The notes under the pieces: model-generated
Database searches by the model: none
What the model saw: the letters and a program-made list of their open reading frames with translations, nothing else
Told to the model about the DNA's origin: nothing
NCBI GenBank assembly: GCA_038503075.1
Contig: JBCAML010000015.1
Coordinates: forward strand, 186,001-250,000
Source of the DNA: Gyromitra esculenta
Taxonomy: Eukaryota > Ascomycota > Pezizomycetes > Pezizales > Discinaceae
Reading direction: 5' to 3'
Length of the DNA stretch: 64,000 nucleotides
In this document: positions 1-10,001 of the stretch, piece after piece
How the letters are laid out: each line of letters starts with the position of its first letter
Numbering within the stretch: the stretch's first letter is position 1
Position numbers and translations under genes: made by a program

Positions 1-24
1 AAAAAAATAACCCTCATCCACAAA

Positions 25-403
25 ATGACGTCCTCGCAAGCACAATCCCAAGACTCCGTTTTGCGCGCCGAAATCAATCGGCGCCTTCTGGAGTCCGGGG
101 AGCTTGAGAGGTGTGTTGTTGCTCTGCGCTGATGTCCGCTTGCTTGCCAGATAAGCTAACGAACTTGGTGGAAATAGACTGGAAACGATGCTACTTGATC
201 TCCTGCGCGAGTCGGGATGGTACGAGAATACGAAGAACCTATGCCACGAGCGATTACGCACCCAGGACGCGAAGATCGGGAACTTTAATGCGCTACTTAC
301 GGATGTCGAGAAGAGGGTTAGAGAGACCGTCCCGGAGAGTGTTAAGGTTGAAGTTGTCAAAGCTATCAAAAAGGTGTTGGAGAGCATGATTGACGGATCA
401 TGA
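25..403 (+). CDS. SUS1: SAGA / TREX-2 subunit Sus1 (ENY2 family)
   Basis: Two exons, 25-110 and 178-403, encode 103 aa. The protein matches the small helical Sus1/ENY2 family (about 95-105 aa): EINRRLLESGE near residue 16, LLRESGW in the middle, and a C-terminal VPESVKVEVVKAI helix. In other eukaryotes Sus1 sits in the SAGA deubiquitinase module and in the nuclear-pore TREX-2 complex, coupling H2B deubiquitination and transcription to mRNA export. The 67-nt intron (111-177) has a GTGTGT donor, a GCTAAC branch-like motif at 155-160 and an AATAG acceptor; splicing restores the ERLETMLLDLL helix. The ATG at 25 is the only upstream in-frame start, only 24 bases from the window edge, so the promoter lies outside. 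SUS1 in budding yeast also carries introns. Confidence 0.93.
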
Positions 404-742
404 AAAATAAAAAATCATGTTGGGGGGCCACAGCAGAATGGGAGGTTGGGGGGTACGCCAATAGAAGTCTGATTCATGGCATGAACTAGACGTGTGGTGT
501 AGGGTGAGAGAAGTGCTGTTCGACAAAACATGCCATCTCACATAGCCAATTTCTTTTCTTTTGGGGGTTTATTAATTGCTTTGGTTACTGTAGTCGGGTA
601 GTCGGCTGGTGGAGTGTCTGGCGTTTTCTTTCCAATAAACAACTTATGGATTGCTGGAGTTTCACCCGGCGTATTTTTCTAGAACCACACATGTATCTTC
701 GTACTCCTTTCGGCCCCCTTCTCAAAAACTTGAGCCTCTTCC

Positions 743-988
743 AAACCTAGGCTACATGTAGTCTCACCTAGGCTACATGTACAGTCGCACCTTGTTATAA
801 GGGACGTGCATAATTCGTGGGAATTTGTTCGTTAAAGCAAATTTTTCCTTATAGCAAATTTTGGGTGGTGCTAGGAGCTCAAAGTTGCACCCAACTTCCG
901 TCCGTTGCTGCAAATTCCCATTATATCGAGGTTCCTTATATCAGGATTTGACTGTAGTCTCACCTAGGCTACATGTAGTCTCACCTAC
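743..988. repeat. 21-bp tandem repeat split by a MITE
   Basis: The unit GTCTCACCTAGGCTACATGTA occurs intact at 761-781 and 957-977. Partial copies lie at 743-760 (left) and 978-988 (right). The array is interrupted exactly at its terminal TA by the element at 782-954, so the original locus was probably about four tandem units. Confidence 0.8.
782..954. mobile_element. 173-bp MITE of Tc1/mariner-pogo type
   Basis: The ends are inverted: CAGTCGCACCTTGTTATAAG on the left, and on the right the complement of CAGTCAAATCCTGATATAAG. A TA dinucleotide flanks each side (780-781 and 955-956), the target duplication typical of Tc1/mariner and pogo elements. Internal inverted pieces (GGGAATTTG and CAAATTCCC) extend the foldback. 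No coding capacity is present, so it would be mobilised in trans. Confidence 0.75.
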
Positions 989-2409
989 ACCGGTATAATT
1001 TTATTCTAGAAGCCTTCTGATACGCCTTACGGGGAAGACGGCCAGGCGACGAGAACAAAGTAGTCGTAAAAAAACATATTCAACCGGTACACTCAAGATC
1101 TTATAGCACGGCTCTAATGGATCCAAAATCAACGCTAAATACCATAGCCATGGAAGTCCTTTCCGAGACGCCGGTATGATACGCGACAGAAGGAACAACT
1201 AGGATGAGATCACGGGATCTAGGAGAGTCACGGGAAAACTGTGGGAACCCGAAAAGCGTTTGGCGTATATGATACTCGCGAGCGCCTTTCCTGTATCCCA
1301 GTTCTGTAAATTTCCGTCGGGGCACATGTTATTCCGACGATATTGGCCCGTAGACTGCTTCGGTCTTTTCGCAGATTCGGTACCCGGCTCGGGATGCCTG
1401 CACATGCAGGTAACTTTTGCTTGCTTCTCTGTATGCTATCAAAAACACGCGAGAACATACTTTGCACTCTATACTGCCGTGCCATGTGCTTTATGGCTAG
1501 CACGAGGTACCTGGTGCAAATAACGGACAGTACAGAGTACCTCCAACCTGACGGAAAGCTACAGTACTTTCGCTTTGCGAAGTCACAGTGGGGAAACTGT
1601 CTCGGAAAGCCTCAACCGTAACTCGTCTCTCACATGTTACGCGTGCCTGCGTCCATACGGCGCGGAAACATCGTCCAGGGCATGGCATGGTGGGCATCGT
1701 ATGTCTCGATGGTCGACTATATCTGTCTGTCGGTCGAAGCGAAATCTGAACGGATCTGCTGCAATTGCGCCAATGAAATGAAACAGCTGCCAGCCGCCAG
1801 CAAGCGAAATACGGTGGCGAATGTTTCAAACCATCAACTGTTAGATATCGCATTGAAAGATCATCGAGTGGTTGATATCCTGAAACAATGGTCGCATGGA
1901 CATGTTCGCTGGATCTAGTGTGTGTAATTTATAATTTATGCCCTAATCTAACGGTTAATCACGAGATAGATCTGCAGAGACCCTACCCTCGTCGCTCGGT
2001 AAAATCGTACCGTTGATATCGTACATTTAACATGTACCGGTATGTAGCACATTTTACCAGGTAAAACACTTCATGATGAGTGATTGGAAGGGGGAAAAAA
2101 AAGCTGAAATTCGGTAACTCTTGTCTTCCGTTTTTGGAAGGAGAGTTGGAGAGATGGCATGGTATTTAAACGAGCGGCCTCTGAGCCCGTCGCGGTGCGG
2201 TTTTCCGACAGGACTTGGCGCGCTGCTTTTTTTTCTGTATCGATGGATAGGTAGAACAAGCATGGGCGGATCTGGAATTCAACTTCTAGTTCCTAGTCGT
2301 TTGAGGGTATTGATTGCCACAAACCTTTCGAGATATATGAAACACTCGATATCTCGGGGCTCCCAATCGAGGAGTGGATTGCAAAATGCGAGTGAGAGAC
2401 TGTGAGATA

Positions 2410-2640
2410 CAGTGATAGTCGTTTGATGAGGCGACAGCTACATACGACACCATACCCAGAAACACGGGGAACTTCTCCATGCACACAGCAAAGTTCAGAT
2501 ATAGAAATAAGATAAATAGTTAGAAATACAGAAGACATGCCTTTATTCTGTGTATTTTTCTAAATTCTGTTATGGGCATGGAGAAATTGCCCATATCGTT
2601 GAGGCGTGGTATCGTTGCTGTTGTTAAACGACCACTACTT
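2410..2640 (+). mobile_element. MITE family A, copy 1
   Basis: About 231 bp beginning CAGTGATAGTCGTTTGATGAG and ending near AAACGACCACTACTT, with TA on both sides (2408-2409, 2641-2642). Inside are subterminal inverted segments around CTTCTCCATGC and GCATGGAGAAATTGCCCAT. The same internal order recurs at 34412-34645 and, reverse-complemented, at 53696-53919. It has no transposase frame. Confidence 0.8.
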
Positions 2641-2642
2641 TA

Positions 2643-5100
2643 CAAGCGAGCTTCAAGCTTCAATAGCTAGGCACCGTGCAGAACGATTCTATGATTCTCT
2701 AAACCAAGAGCTACCGTTAGTACTAGTTCCAGATCGATATTATTCCTCGACCCCGTTTTACATTTGGTTCTCCACGATTGATCTGGGAGCCTGCCGGTGA
2801 GATTGATCGTGTTCACCGGAAACTCACCTGTCTGGTTTTGCTGGGCGAGACATAAAATCGGAGTTGTTTCGAAGCAAACCCTCGGCGAGAGTTCAAGATT
2901 CTTGAACTGACTGCTCTAGATCCGGAGCCAGTGGTGAATCATAACGCACACTAAAATGGGGAATACCATGAGGTTGTGGCTTTGCAACTCCGTTTGGTCC
3001 AGGATAGCAACAGCCAGTGACGCAGCTTATGCCCTGGATACGTACTCCCACGCCAGAGTCCTTTGCGATCACAAACATAGGGCTGTGCCCTGTTAAATCC
3101 TATGCATAAAAGCCACAGAGGTGTGGACCTTAGTCAGATGGATTTTGTGGAGGAGGAGTTTACTGGTTTGCGTGCATGGTAAGGGATTTGCCGAAGCCTC
3201 AACCGAGCATTCCTTGAAAAAACACCCCTGTACATTTCTCCACATCGCACAGAAGCAAGTATAAATTCGTCAGACCGATCTTTTGCTTTAGCGAAAAGAA
3301 AAAGGAAGAGAAAGGAGGCTTTTAATTATTTTTACCATCGGTTTCAACTTAGTGATATGTCTGCAGAACATATGGTGACTGCTGCTCGCCTAATGATGGC
3401 TTAGAGAGAATCGGGTCGGATTTCGAATCGGCCGGACGTATCTGGAGTTTAATAACGTTGGTTATCATGAGATATGGGTTGGTTGGAGCCGTCAATTCCG
3501 GATCACGAGTGTTGGGAAGATATGTTAAGCGTAGCCTTCAAAGCCAACGCATTGGATGAGAAAACTTCCAATAAATCTGGGGTCTGGGCTGATCATCGAT
3601 GTGTGCTCCCAGGAAACCAAGATCCAAACTTATTGCTTGTCTCTACTGTTCAATTGGCTGGGTAATGGTCTCGCTTAGGCGTCGGCACAATATTCACAAG
3701 GTCTCACTCGGGATGCTCCACTTCGCCGAACCGAATTAGAAGTCGAGAAAATATCGTGAGGTAATAGTAACACTATTCTCGTTAGATTAATAGATAGCAG
3801 GTAATCATCTATTGGCGAAGTGGGGTTGTGATATTGCGTGCAGATTGTTTTCATGGGAGTGGTGGCTGATGGGGCTGTGTTCTCACCTATCAACGATGTG
3901 GGAACGGATGAACTCCTCGAGACTCGATTTTAGATCCGTTGCGCTGCCATCGCCATGCAGGAAATACATAGTTTACTTTCGCTCGACCTCGGGCAGATCA
4001 TACTGTGTGGTGTAAGGGGTTCTCGAAGAAAAGTTTTTTCTCTCGTGAGCGAGACGCTGGACGTCGAAGCACGCGCGCGATGTCTTGAGGAGACAATATT
4101 ACCTCTGTATTATAGAAGCCCAGACCCGCCAACGACTTGTGTGTCTCTGTTGGGGGGACCCTCTCGCGTATCACAGATGTCGCCAACGACCGGATCGGGA
4201 ACGCCGTCGCCCCCCAGGCAGCTACGCTCGTCAAAAACAGTGGGAGTCGAGACGAAAGAGGAAAGGAACCGGGAAAACGCACCCGAATCGCGCACGTTAT
4301 GGGTCCAGAGCTGTGCACGGACGTCACCTTAAAAGAAAGACAGCATGCATGTGGTACATCACTTTGCATGGCTTGCATCCGAATTTGTGCAAACATCAAC
4401 ACCGTGTTGGGACAGGGTCTCATCAGGGTTGGCGAACAGCAACAACCAACAAAAACACCGCCTCTCTGTATCGGTACTTGTACCTGTCCCTCCCCCCTTC
4501 CACTTTTCAGTTTACTGTTCCCCCCTCTCCTGCCAGTGAAAACCCTGATGGGATAAACGGGGGATCCTAGTTAAAGTTAAATAGACGTTTCGCGACGGCG
4601 ACGGCGGTCCAGTAACCAAATGTCTATGCCCTAGACACGAAAGTACACTACGCCAAGAGCAGAACCTGGAGAAAAGAAAGACGAACTCAAAGTCTTGCAT
4701 GGCAGGGATGACAGGGGCAACTATGTATGTACGCACGGTGATTGGGAGACGGTCCGTCGCCAATCGATGATTGCCCGTGACGGCTATCCGTGTGGCTCTC
4801 TATTCGCTAGTCCAGAGTGGCAGAACGGGATGGTTACAGAGAGCCCATCGCGAAAGAAGATGTGTAAGGTGAGGCTGGGCTATCGCATACTATCCGTGTC
4901 ACGGGCGACCAATAGCCGGCGTAGCTATGCGAAAAAGATGCTGGAGCTTGCCTCTGCGTGCGTCTCACCTGAGGGGACTTCTGCTGGGAGGAGAGGCGGG
5001 GAGGAGAAATGTTGAAAGTGGAGAAGGTGAATGTCGGTTCTTTCGTATCGAGGGCGTCGCATCTGAGGATTGGATGACTCTGGGCGAAATTACTGGAGGT
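2643..5100. other. Spacer, no gene recognised
   Basis: About 2.5 kb with overlapping short frames on both strands. The 4085-4570 stretch is open in several frames at once, which points to stop-poor composition rather than a gene. A minus-strand frame at 2893-3078 is open and follows a TAACAG acceptor-like site, but has no recognisable partner exon. Confidence 0.4.
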
Positions 5101-6016
5101 GATCATAAAAACTATCCTTTCGTGTCAATTCTTACCTTCCCCTCTTTCTAAGGGCTCTCTCTTCTTCCTGCTGCTTCGTCTTCACCATTTTATGTTGGTT
5201 TTGGGCAGTACTGCTATTTGTTACCGTGTTGGCCGTCGCTGTTGGGATCCTGTACTGTCACATCTTTCCAGAAGGAAGAGAAAACAAGAACACCTTTTTC
5301 CCCCTGCTTTTGACTTTTTTCTCCCTTACCTATTGCTTCTCCACCGTATCGTACCGCCTACCGGTTTCCTTGCTACTGCAGGACCTACATAACCGCTGCC
5401 CAGTAACGTTAAACTGCCCACCTCCATCCAGTTGAGTGCGTCGTAACTGCAGCGACACCCATCCCCATCCCTTCTCCCCACAAAACTTGTATCTAGGCGC
5501 CAAACAATCAGCCTTGCCATAGAAATTTTGCCGCACGCAGTTCTTTCTGTTGTCGTGTCGCCGCCGTCATCAAGCTGGAGATCGAGTTACTTGTTGCACT
5601 AGGAGAAGGGGTTGCCTGCGTCCTGTTGGTACGCTATCAGGTATATATCTCGCGCATCCCTTTTCTCTGATATATCCCACGATCACGGGCTGGCTTCCAT
5701 ATTACACTCTTTTTTTCCACATATCCACCCACGCTCGTTTTTGTGCTTTCTTTCTTTCTTTATTTGAGCCACCCCTCAATCTAGTTTTCACACTAACAAC
5801 TTGCCGGCTTGGAAGCGAGAAAGAAAGAAAAATAAAATAACCCTACTGTGTCGCGCACCTGCAGTCAGATACCATACATACATACATACGTACACCGCCG
5901 TCAGATACACATCATAATCCACACACCCTTCCAGGAACCAAGATACCAAGATTCCAAGAACTAGAAGTAGAATCCGGATCCAGGCTGTCACTCTTGTTCA
6001 TCTTTCTCTGTAAGCC
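5101..6016 (+). promoter_or_regulatory. Pyrimidine-rich promoter/leader of the PLAC8 gene
   Basis: Upstream of the ATG at 6017 the plus strand is strongly T/C-rich, with repeated CTTTC, TTTCTTTC and TCTCC runs between about 5130 and 5800, as is common in filamentous-fungal core promoters. A TATATAT motif lies near 5642-5648. A short ACAT microsatellite lies at about 5876-5890. The transcription start cannot be fixed from sequence. Confidence 0.45.
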
Positions 6017-7727
6017 ATGTCGTCCCGGAAGCAGGATCAGCGGCCGTATCCCAATCTCCAAACGGAGAACGCCCAGCAGTGCTACAACCACGCACAAGCA
6101 TCGCAGTTCTCGCTGCATACACCCACGGACCCAAACCCACCAAACTCGTCTTTTAGGTCACCGGCGCCGGGTTCGCCACGGAATCCCTCTGGGCAGTTTC
6201 CACCTGCGTCACCTGGGTTCCGACAAATGGAGTCCCAAGAACAATCAGCCCCCGTCGCAAGCCGTACTCTACCAAGAGTCTTTGATGGGGAGGAGTCGCC
6301 AGTTGATTACGAGTTCGCTCAACAGCATCAACAATCTCGATCTCCGCCTCAAGATCATGAACAGCACCTACAAGAAATAGAATACGCTCGTCAGCTCCAT
6401 AGTCACGAACAGCAGTATCAGGGTCACCAGCAACAGCACCAAGATCACGAGCAGCAGTACCAGCAACCCCTCACAGAGCACCACGAACATTACCAAGGCC
6501 AAGAGGAACAGCACCAGCATCCATCAGCTGACTACTTTCACCGGCATCAAAGCTACGATAGCCAGGCGCAGCATCAACCACAGCACCAACCACAGCGGTA
6601 TTCAGCACCACTTCCATCTCCAGGTTTCGCAAGTCAACAATCGCAGTTTGATCCACAACCACAGGCAAATGCCCGGCTAGTCCGTGGGCTCTCACAGCAG
6701 TACGGCCCATCACCGCAATACGTCTCACCTCCACACTCTCCAGCATTTCCGCCACCTCCGCACACACCGTCGTTCCCACCTCCGCCAACTTCGCCAACCT
6801 TCCCTCCACCACCACGGTCACCATCATTCCCACCGCCACCACACTCGCCATCATTCCCACCACCGCCAACCTCAACCACATATATCCAGAGATCATCTTA
6901 CACCCCACACACTCCGACCTTCCCACCACCTCCAACATCAGAAGTTTATCAAACGATGCACACAGAAACATCGAGTTCACCTCGCGATCTGGAACTAACC
7001 ATAGTCCCTCATCAACTCCCACCTCCGCCAGAACCAATAGGAACCCCAGGGTTCAACCCAGCAGATTCAGGTCCAAAAACACCAGTTTACACACCTGGAG
7101 GTGGGAGTGGTCCAAATGGCGGTGTTCATGCGCCGGGGCAGATTGGACATCCAAACCAGCAGTATGGAAAGGAAATGTATCACCATGGACTGTGCGATTG
7201 TTTCAGCGACATGTCAAGTTGTAGGTGTCACTCGTCCTTTCGGTCGATCATTTACGTCACCCCTTATTATATTTAGAACGCATGGACTGACGGGATTCGA
7301 ATTTGGAGTAGGTTGCGTGGGGTATTGGTGTCCGTGCATTTTATACTCACGAACGAATCATCGTCTGAAGACATCCCCAAACTCGAACCTGAATGACTTT
7401 CACTCTTGCAACGGACATTGTATGATGTTTTGTGCACTGGCTCCTCTATCATGTATGTACTCTTTTCATCTAAACTATAGATTATTACTGACATGTTGGC
7501 CAGGGATATTTACAACCATTCAACGTTCCCGAATCCGTGAAAAATACAGACTTGAGGGCACCGTCGCAAGCGATTGTGGAAAGGCGTACTGTTGTGTCAT
7601 GTGTACTCTTGTTCAAGATGATCGGGAAGTTACTGATCGGGAAGATGAGCGGAGGAGGTTTGCGGGTCCGGGTAGTGGGGTCGTTGGCGATGGGGGGTAT
7701 AGGAGGGAAACTATGGTTTATGGATGA
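6017..7727 (+). CDS. PLAC8-family cysteine-rich protein with Q/H- and P-rich N-terminus
   Basis: Three exons (6017-7220, 7312-7452, 7504-7727) encode 522 aa. The last 130 residues carry the PLAC8 (DUF614) signature: GLCDCFSDMSSCC, then WCPC, a CNGHC segment, IREKY, and DCGKAYCCVMCTLVQ followed by DDRE. The family consists of small cysteine-rich, often membrane-associated proteins linked in other organisms to metal or ion handling and organ size; the fungal function is unclear. The first 400 residues are low complexity: glutamine/histidine-rich at about 100-195, then six repeats of a (S/T)P-x-FPPPP unit at about 240-310. Splicing at 7221 (GTAGGT) rebuilds the SCC pair, and the second intron is 51 nt. 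The long disordered head is unusual beside the compact family norm. A disordered scaffold-like role is inference. Confidence 0.85.
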
Positions 7728-9671
7728 ATATAGAAGGGATCTTGGGTTATGATGATAGACGATAGACAAGGAAAAGGGAGATAGCGGGGAACATACAAGG
7801 ACGTATGAGAAGGTTATAGGGATGTAAGATGTAAATTTTTTTTATCTTTCTTCATGTCTAATTCTTTTATGTTGGCGTGCATTTTTGTGGATTTAGCGGC
7901 TAGTCTGGTGCTTGGTATGGTTCGGGTTGGGTTTGACGTAACGTTGGTGCTGGGTTGGGTATATTTTCTTGGTTATTTCGTCCTTTATATAGGGGTTCTC
8001 TTTTTTTCATGATACCCGGGTCTGGTGACTCTTCCCCTTTCGAGTGGGTTTCTTTTGTTGATAATACTCGGCTTATATCTCCCTTTCTCGTTTTTGTGTT
8101 ATACTTTTGGGAGGGATTAGTCGGTTTGTAAGATGTATTGGTTTGGCTGGCTAGGCATTGGACCTGGAGATGGGCTGGGGATAAATGTAAATATTGGCAT
8201 CAAGCTCATGGAATATAACAATTGGGTTTATTGTTTTTTCCCCTTCCCTTCCTTTATTTTCTCCGGAAAAAGTTAGTGATTGTCAGAGAGGTCTTAGAGA
8301 TAAGTACATAAATACATCATATAGAAGAGATTGGTATATACATATGTTCTGACCCGTATGTAATCAAATCCCATTCGTACACGGGCTGGCCTATCTACAA
8401 AGTGAAGCTAATGTAATAAGTAGTTGACTAATATTCTAGAGATTTGAATGCACTAGTCCACAAGCGAGCTTCAACCCACGAATGTCAACACCCTACATGT
8501 ACCTCTCACGGCTTCATGAATTCAGTAGGCTGTCCCTCAAGACATACTGCCAGCGCATATATATAGTTATAGATTAGATGTAATTAAGCCTGAATATGAA
8601 GGAATGGTATAGATTGCTAGTACTGTAAATACTCATAGATAGGTAGGTGGATTTAATTTACTAAGATCTTGCAATGGGAGATGTGGTGGTGGAGGTGGTG
8701 GAGGTGGTGGAATTCTGAATATGAGCTAACTATTAGTTTCACTTTGTAGGTGGATCAACCAGTGCACAAAGTGGCCCCGTTTGTAAATCGGCTGTCCCAC
8801 CTACCTACCAGCTGGTTGGCCACTTTGCAAATGGGGAATAATTGAATACGGGTTAGAACAAATACGTGCGATTTTGTACGTAGGGGGGGAATTGTACGTG
8901 GGAAGATGCACTTTACCTAATCACAGTAATTCAGGGTCAAGGTGCATGTAGTTTAGATCCATTAAGAGGTTATGATGTCAATGCCGTCTTGCATTCACAC
9001 TTTAATATGATTTGTTCTGAATTCTATTTTCGACGGTTTTTCTTTCCGTTTTTTTTCTCTCCTCAAGAGTTACAATTAATTGATTTAGTGTTGGGACAGT
9101 GCTCCTCGCCGTTCCACAGACTACTCCCTCCCGCCAATGGCCATTGTTAGTATAGTTCGTGCTCGGGAAATAACTACCAGGTTGGGCGTTTAATAAATGC
9201 ACAGTCTAGTCGCCAATCGATGGGCTCCTACAGTAATTTTTCTCAAGCCACCCGCACAGACGATTGGCTGGTTAAAAAGGAAACCCAGCTGCAACTAATG
9301 CCTAGGGCTTTCCTATTTTTCGTTAGTCATGCTTGGGGGATTGGGACGTCAGGTCAAGACTACGAAGCTGTTTTATTCAAGATATTAAATCCTGAGAGAG
9401 CGAACATTGTCTCAACACTGTAATCACGTGGGCACGCTGTCATCAGTAATGGTTTGTCGAGCGTTTGAAAAAAGATTAGTTAACTGTTTCAGTTTCAAGA
9501 CAGCGGAAGGATAGTTTCGTATAAGTTTGGTGCACCCCCCCCCCGCGATTTTACCATGAAAATAAAATAAAAATCGACCTCCGTATCGAATATCCGCTAT
9601 TAAAATGTACCAAGTCTCTAAATATCGTACAATAGTAGCGAGACCAACGCATCCACAACAGATATCCAAGA
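7728..9671. other. Spacer 3' of the PLAC8 gene
   Basis: The first 600 bp are T/G-rich and look like a 3' UTR and terminator region. At about 8687-8711 there is a GGTGGTGGA microsatellite. An imperfect inverted repeat pairs 8775-8791 with 8820-8836 (17-bp arms, four mismatches). No convincing gene on either strand. Confidence 0.45.
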
Positions 9672-10001
9672 ATGTACTGGTCATACGACGAAAGACCCTT
9701 AAAAAAAGTTGCTTCTGCCGTAGTGACTTGTTTGCTCATTGTGGATATCCCTGTATGTATTTTTCTTCCTCCTACTCTTAGTGCTACTGCGGGGGTTATT
9801 GTTATTATTTTATCTGCTTGCATGGCGTTCGCGCTTATTCTCCTCTTACTGCTGATCCACGCGGGGGTTATTTTACCGCCACGGAGACCATATACTTTAT
9901 CGTTTCGGCAGCTGGCGATGGGGACTGTTGCGATTATGCATGAGCGGGGGCCATGGGTGGGAGGGATTTATGAGATGGGGTTAAAGAGCTTTGTGGAATA
10001 A
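9672..10001 (+). CDS. Possible small two-span membrane protein
   Basis: A single open frame of 109 aa that I do not recognise. It has two strongly hydrophobic segments, at about residues 13-34 (VASAVVTCLLIVDIPVCIFL) and 39-68 (rich in V, I, A and L). A basic loop containing PPRRPYTLSFRQL and a mixed C-terminus ending KSFVE follow. An AATAAA-like motif overlaps the stop region. The hydrophobic pattern and residue mix argue for a gene, but the length is short, no domain is recognisable and it stands alone between spacers. It could also be a surviving exon of a larger decayed gene. Confidence 0.35.
   Translation: MYWSYDERPLKKVASAVVTCLLIVDIPVCIFLPPTLSATAGVIVIILSACMAFALILLLLLIHAGVILPPRRPYTLSFRQLAMGTVAIMHERGPWVGGIYEMGLKSFVE

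Larger units (their letters stand above)
404..2407. other. Spacer downstream of SUS1, no gene recognised
   Basis: About 2 kb without a supportable gene. It holds the 21-bp repeat and inserted MITE described separately (743-988). Open frames between 1000 and 1920 overlap one another on both strands and have no recognisable domain, so I treat them as chance. The first part is the 3' flank of SUS1. Confidence 0.5.

Noticed and set aside
1497..1853. 118-codon minus-strand frame
   Set aside because: High C, R, S and W content and overlap with plus-strand frames suggest chance.
4085..4570. 161-codon plus-strand frame with other open frames over it
   Set aside because: Several frames on both strands are open together, a sign of stop-poor composition; no domain and no splice context.
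6471..7037. 188-codon minus-strand frame
   Set aside because: It is the antisense shadow of the low-complexity PLAC8 N-terminus; its V/M/G-rich content mirrors the proline and glutamine codons.
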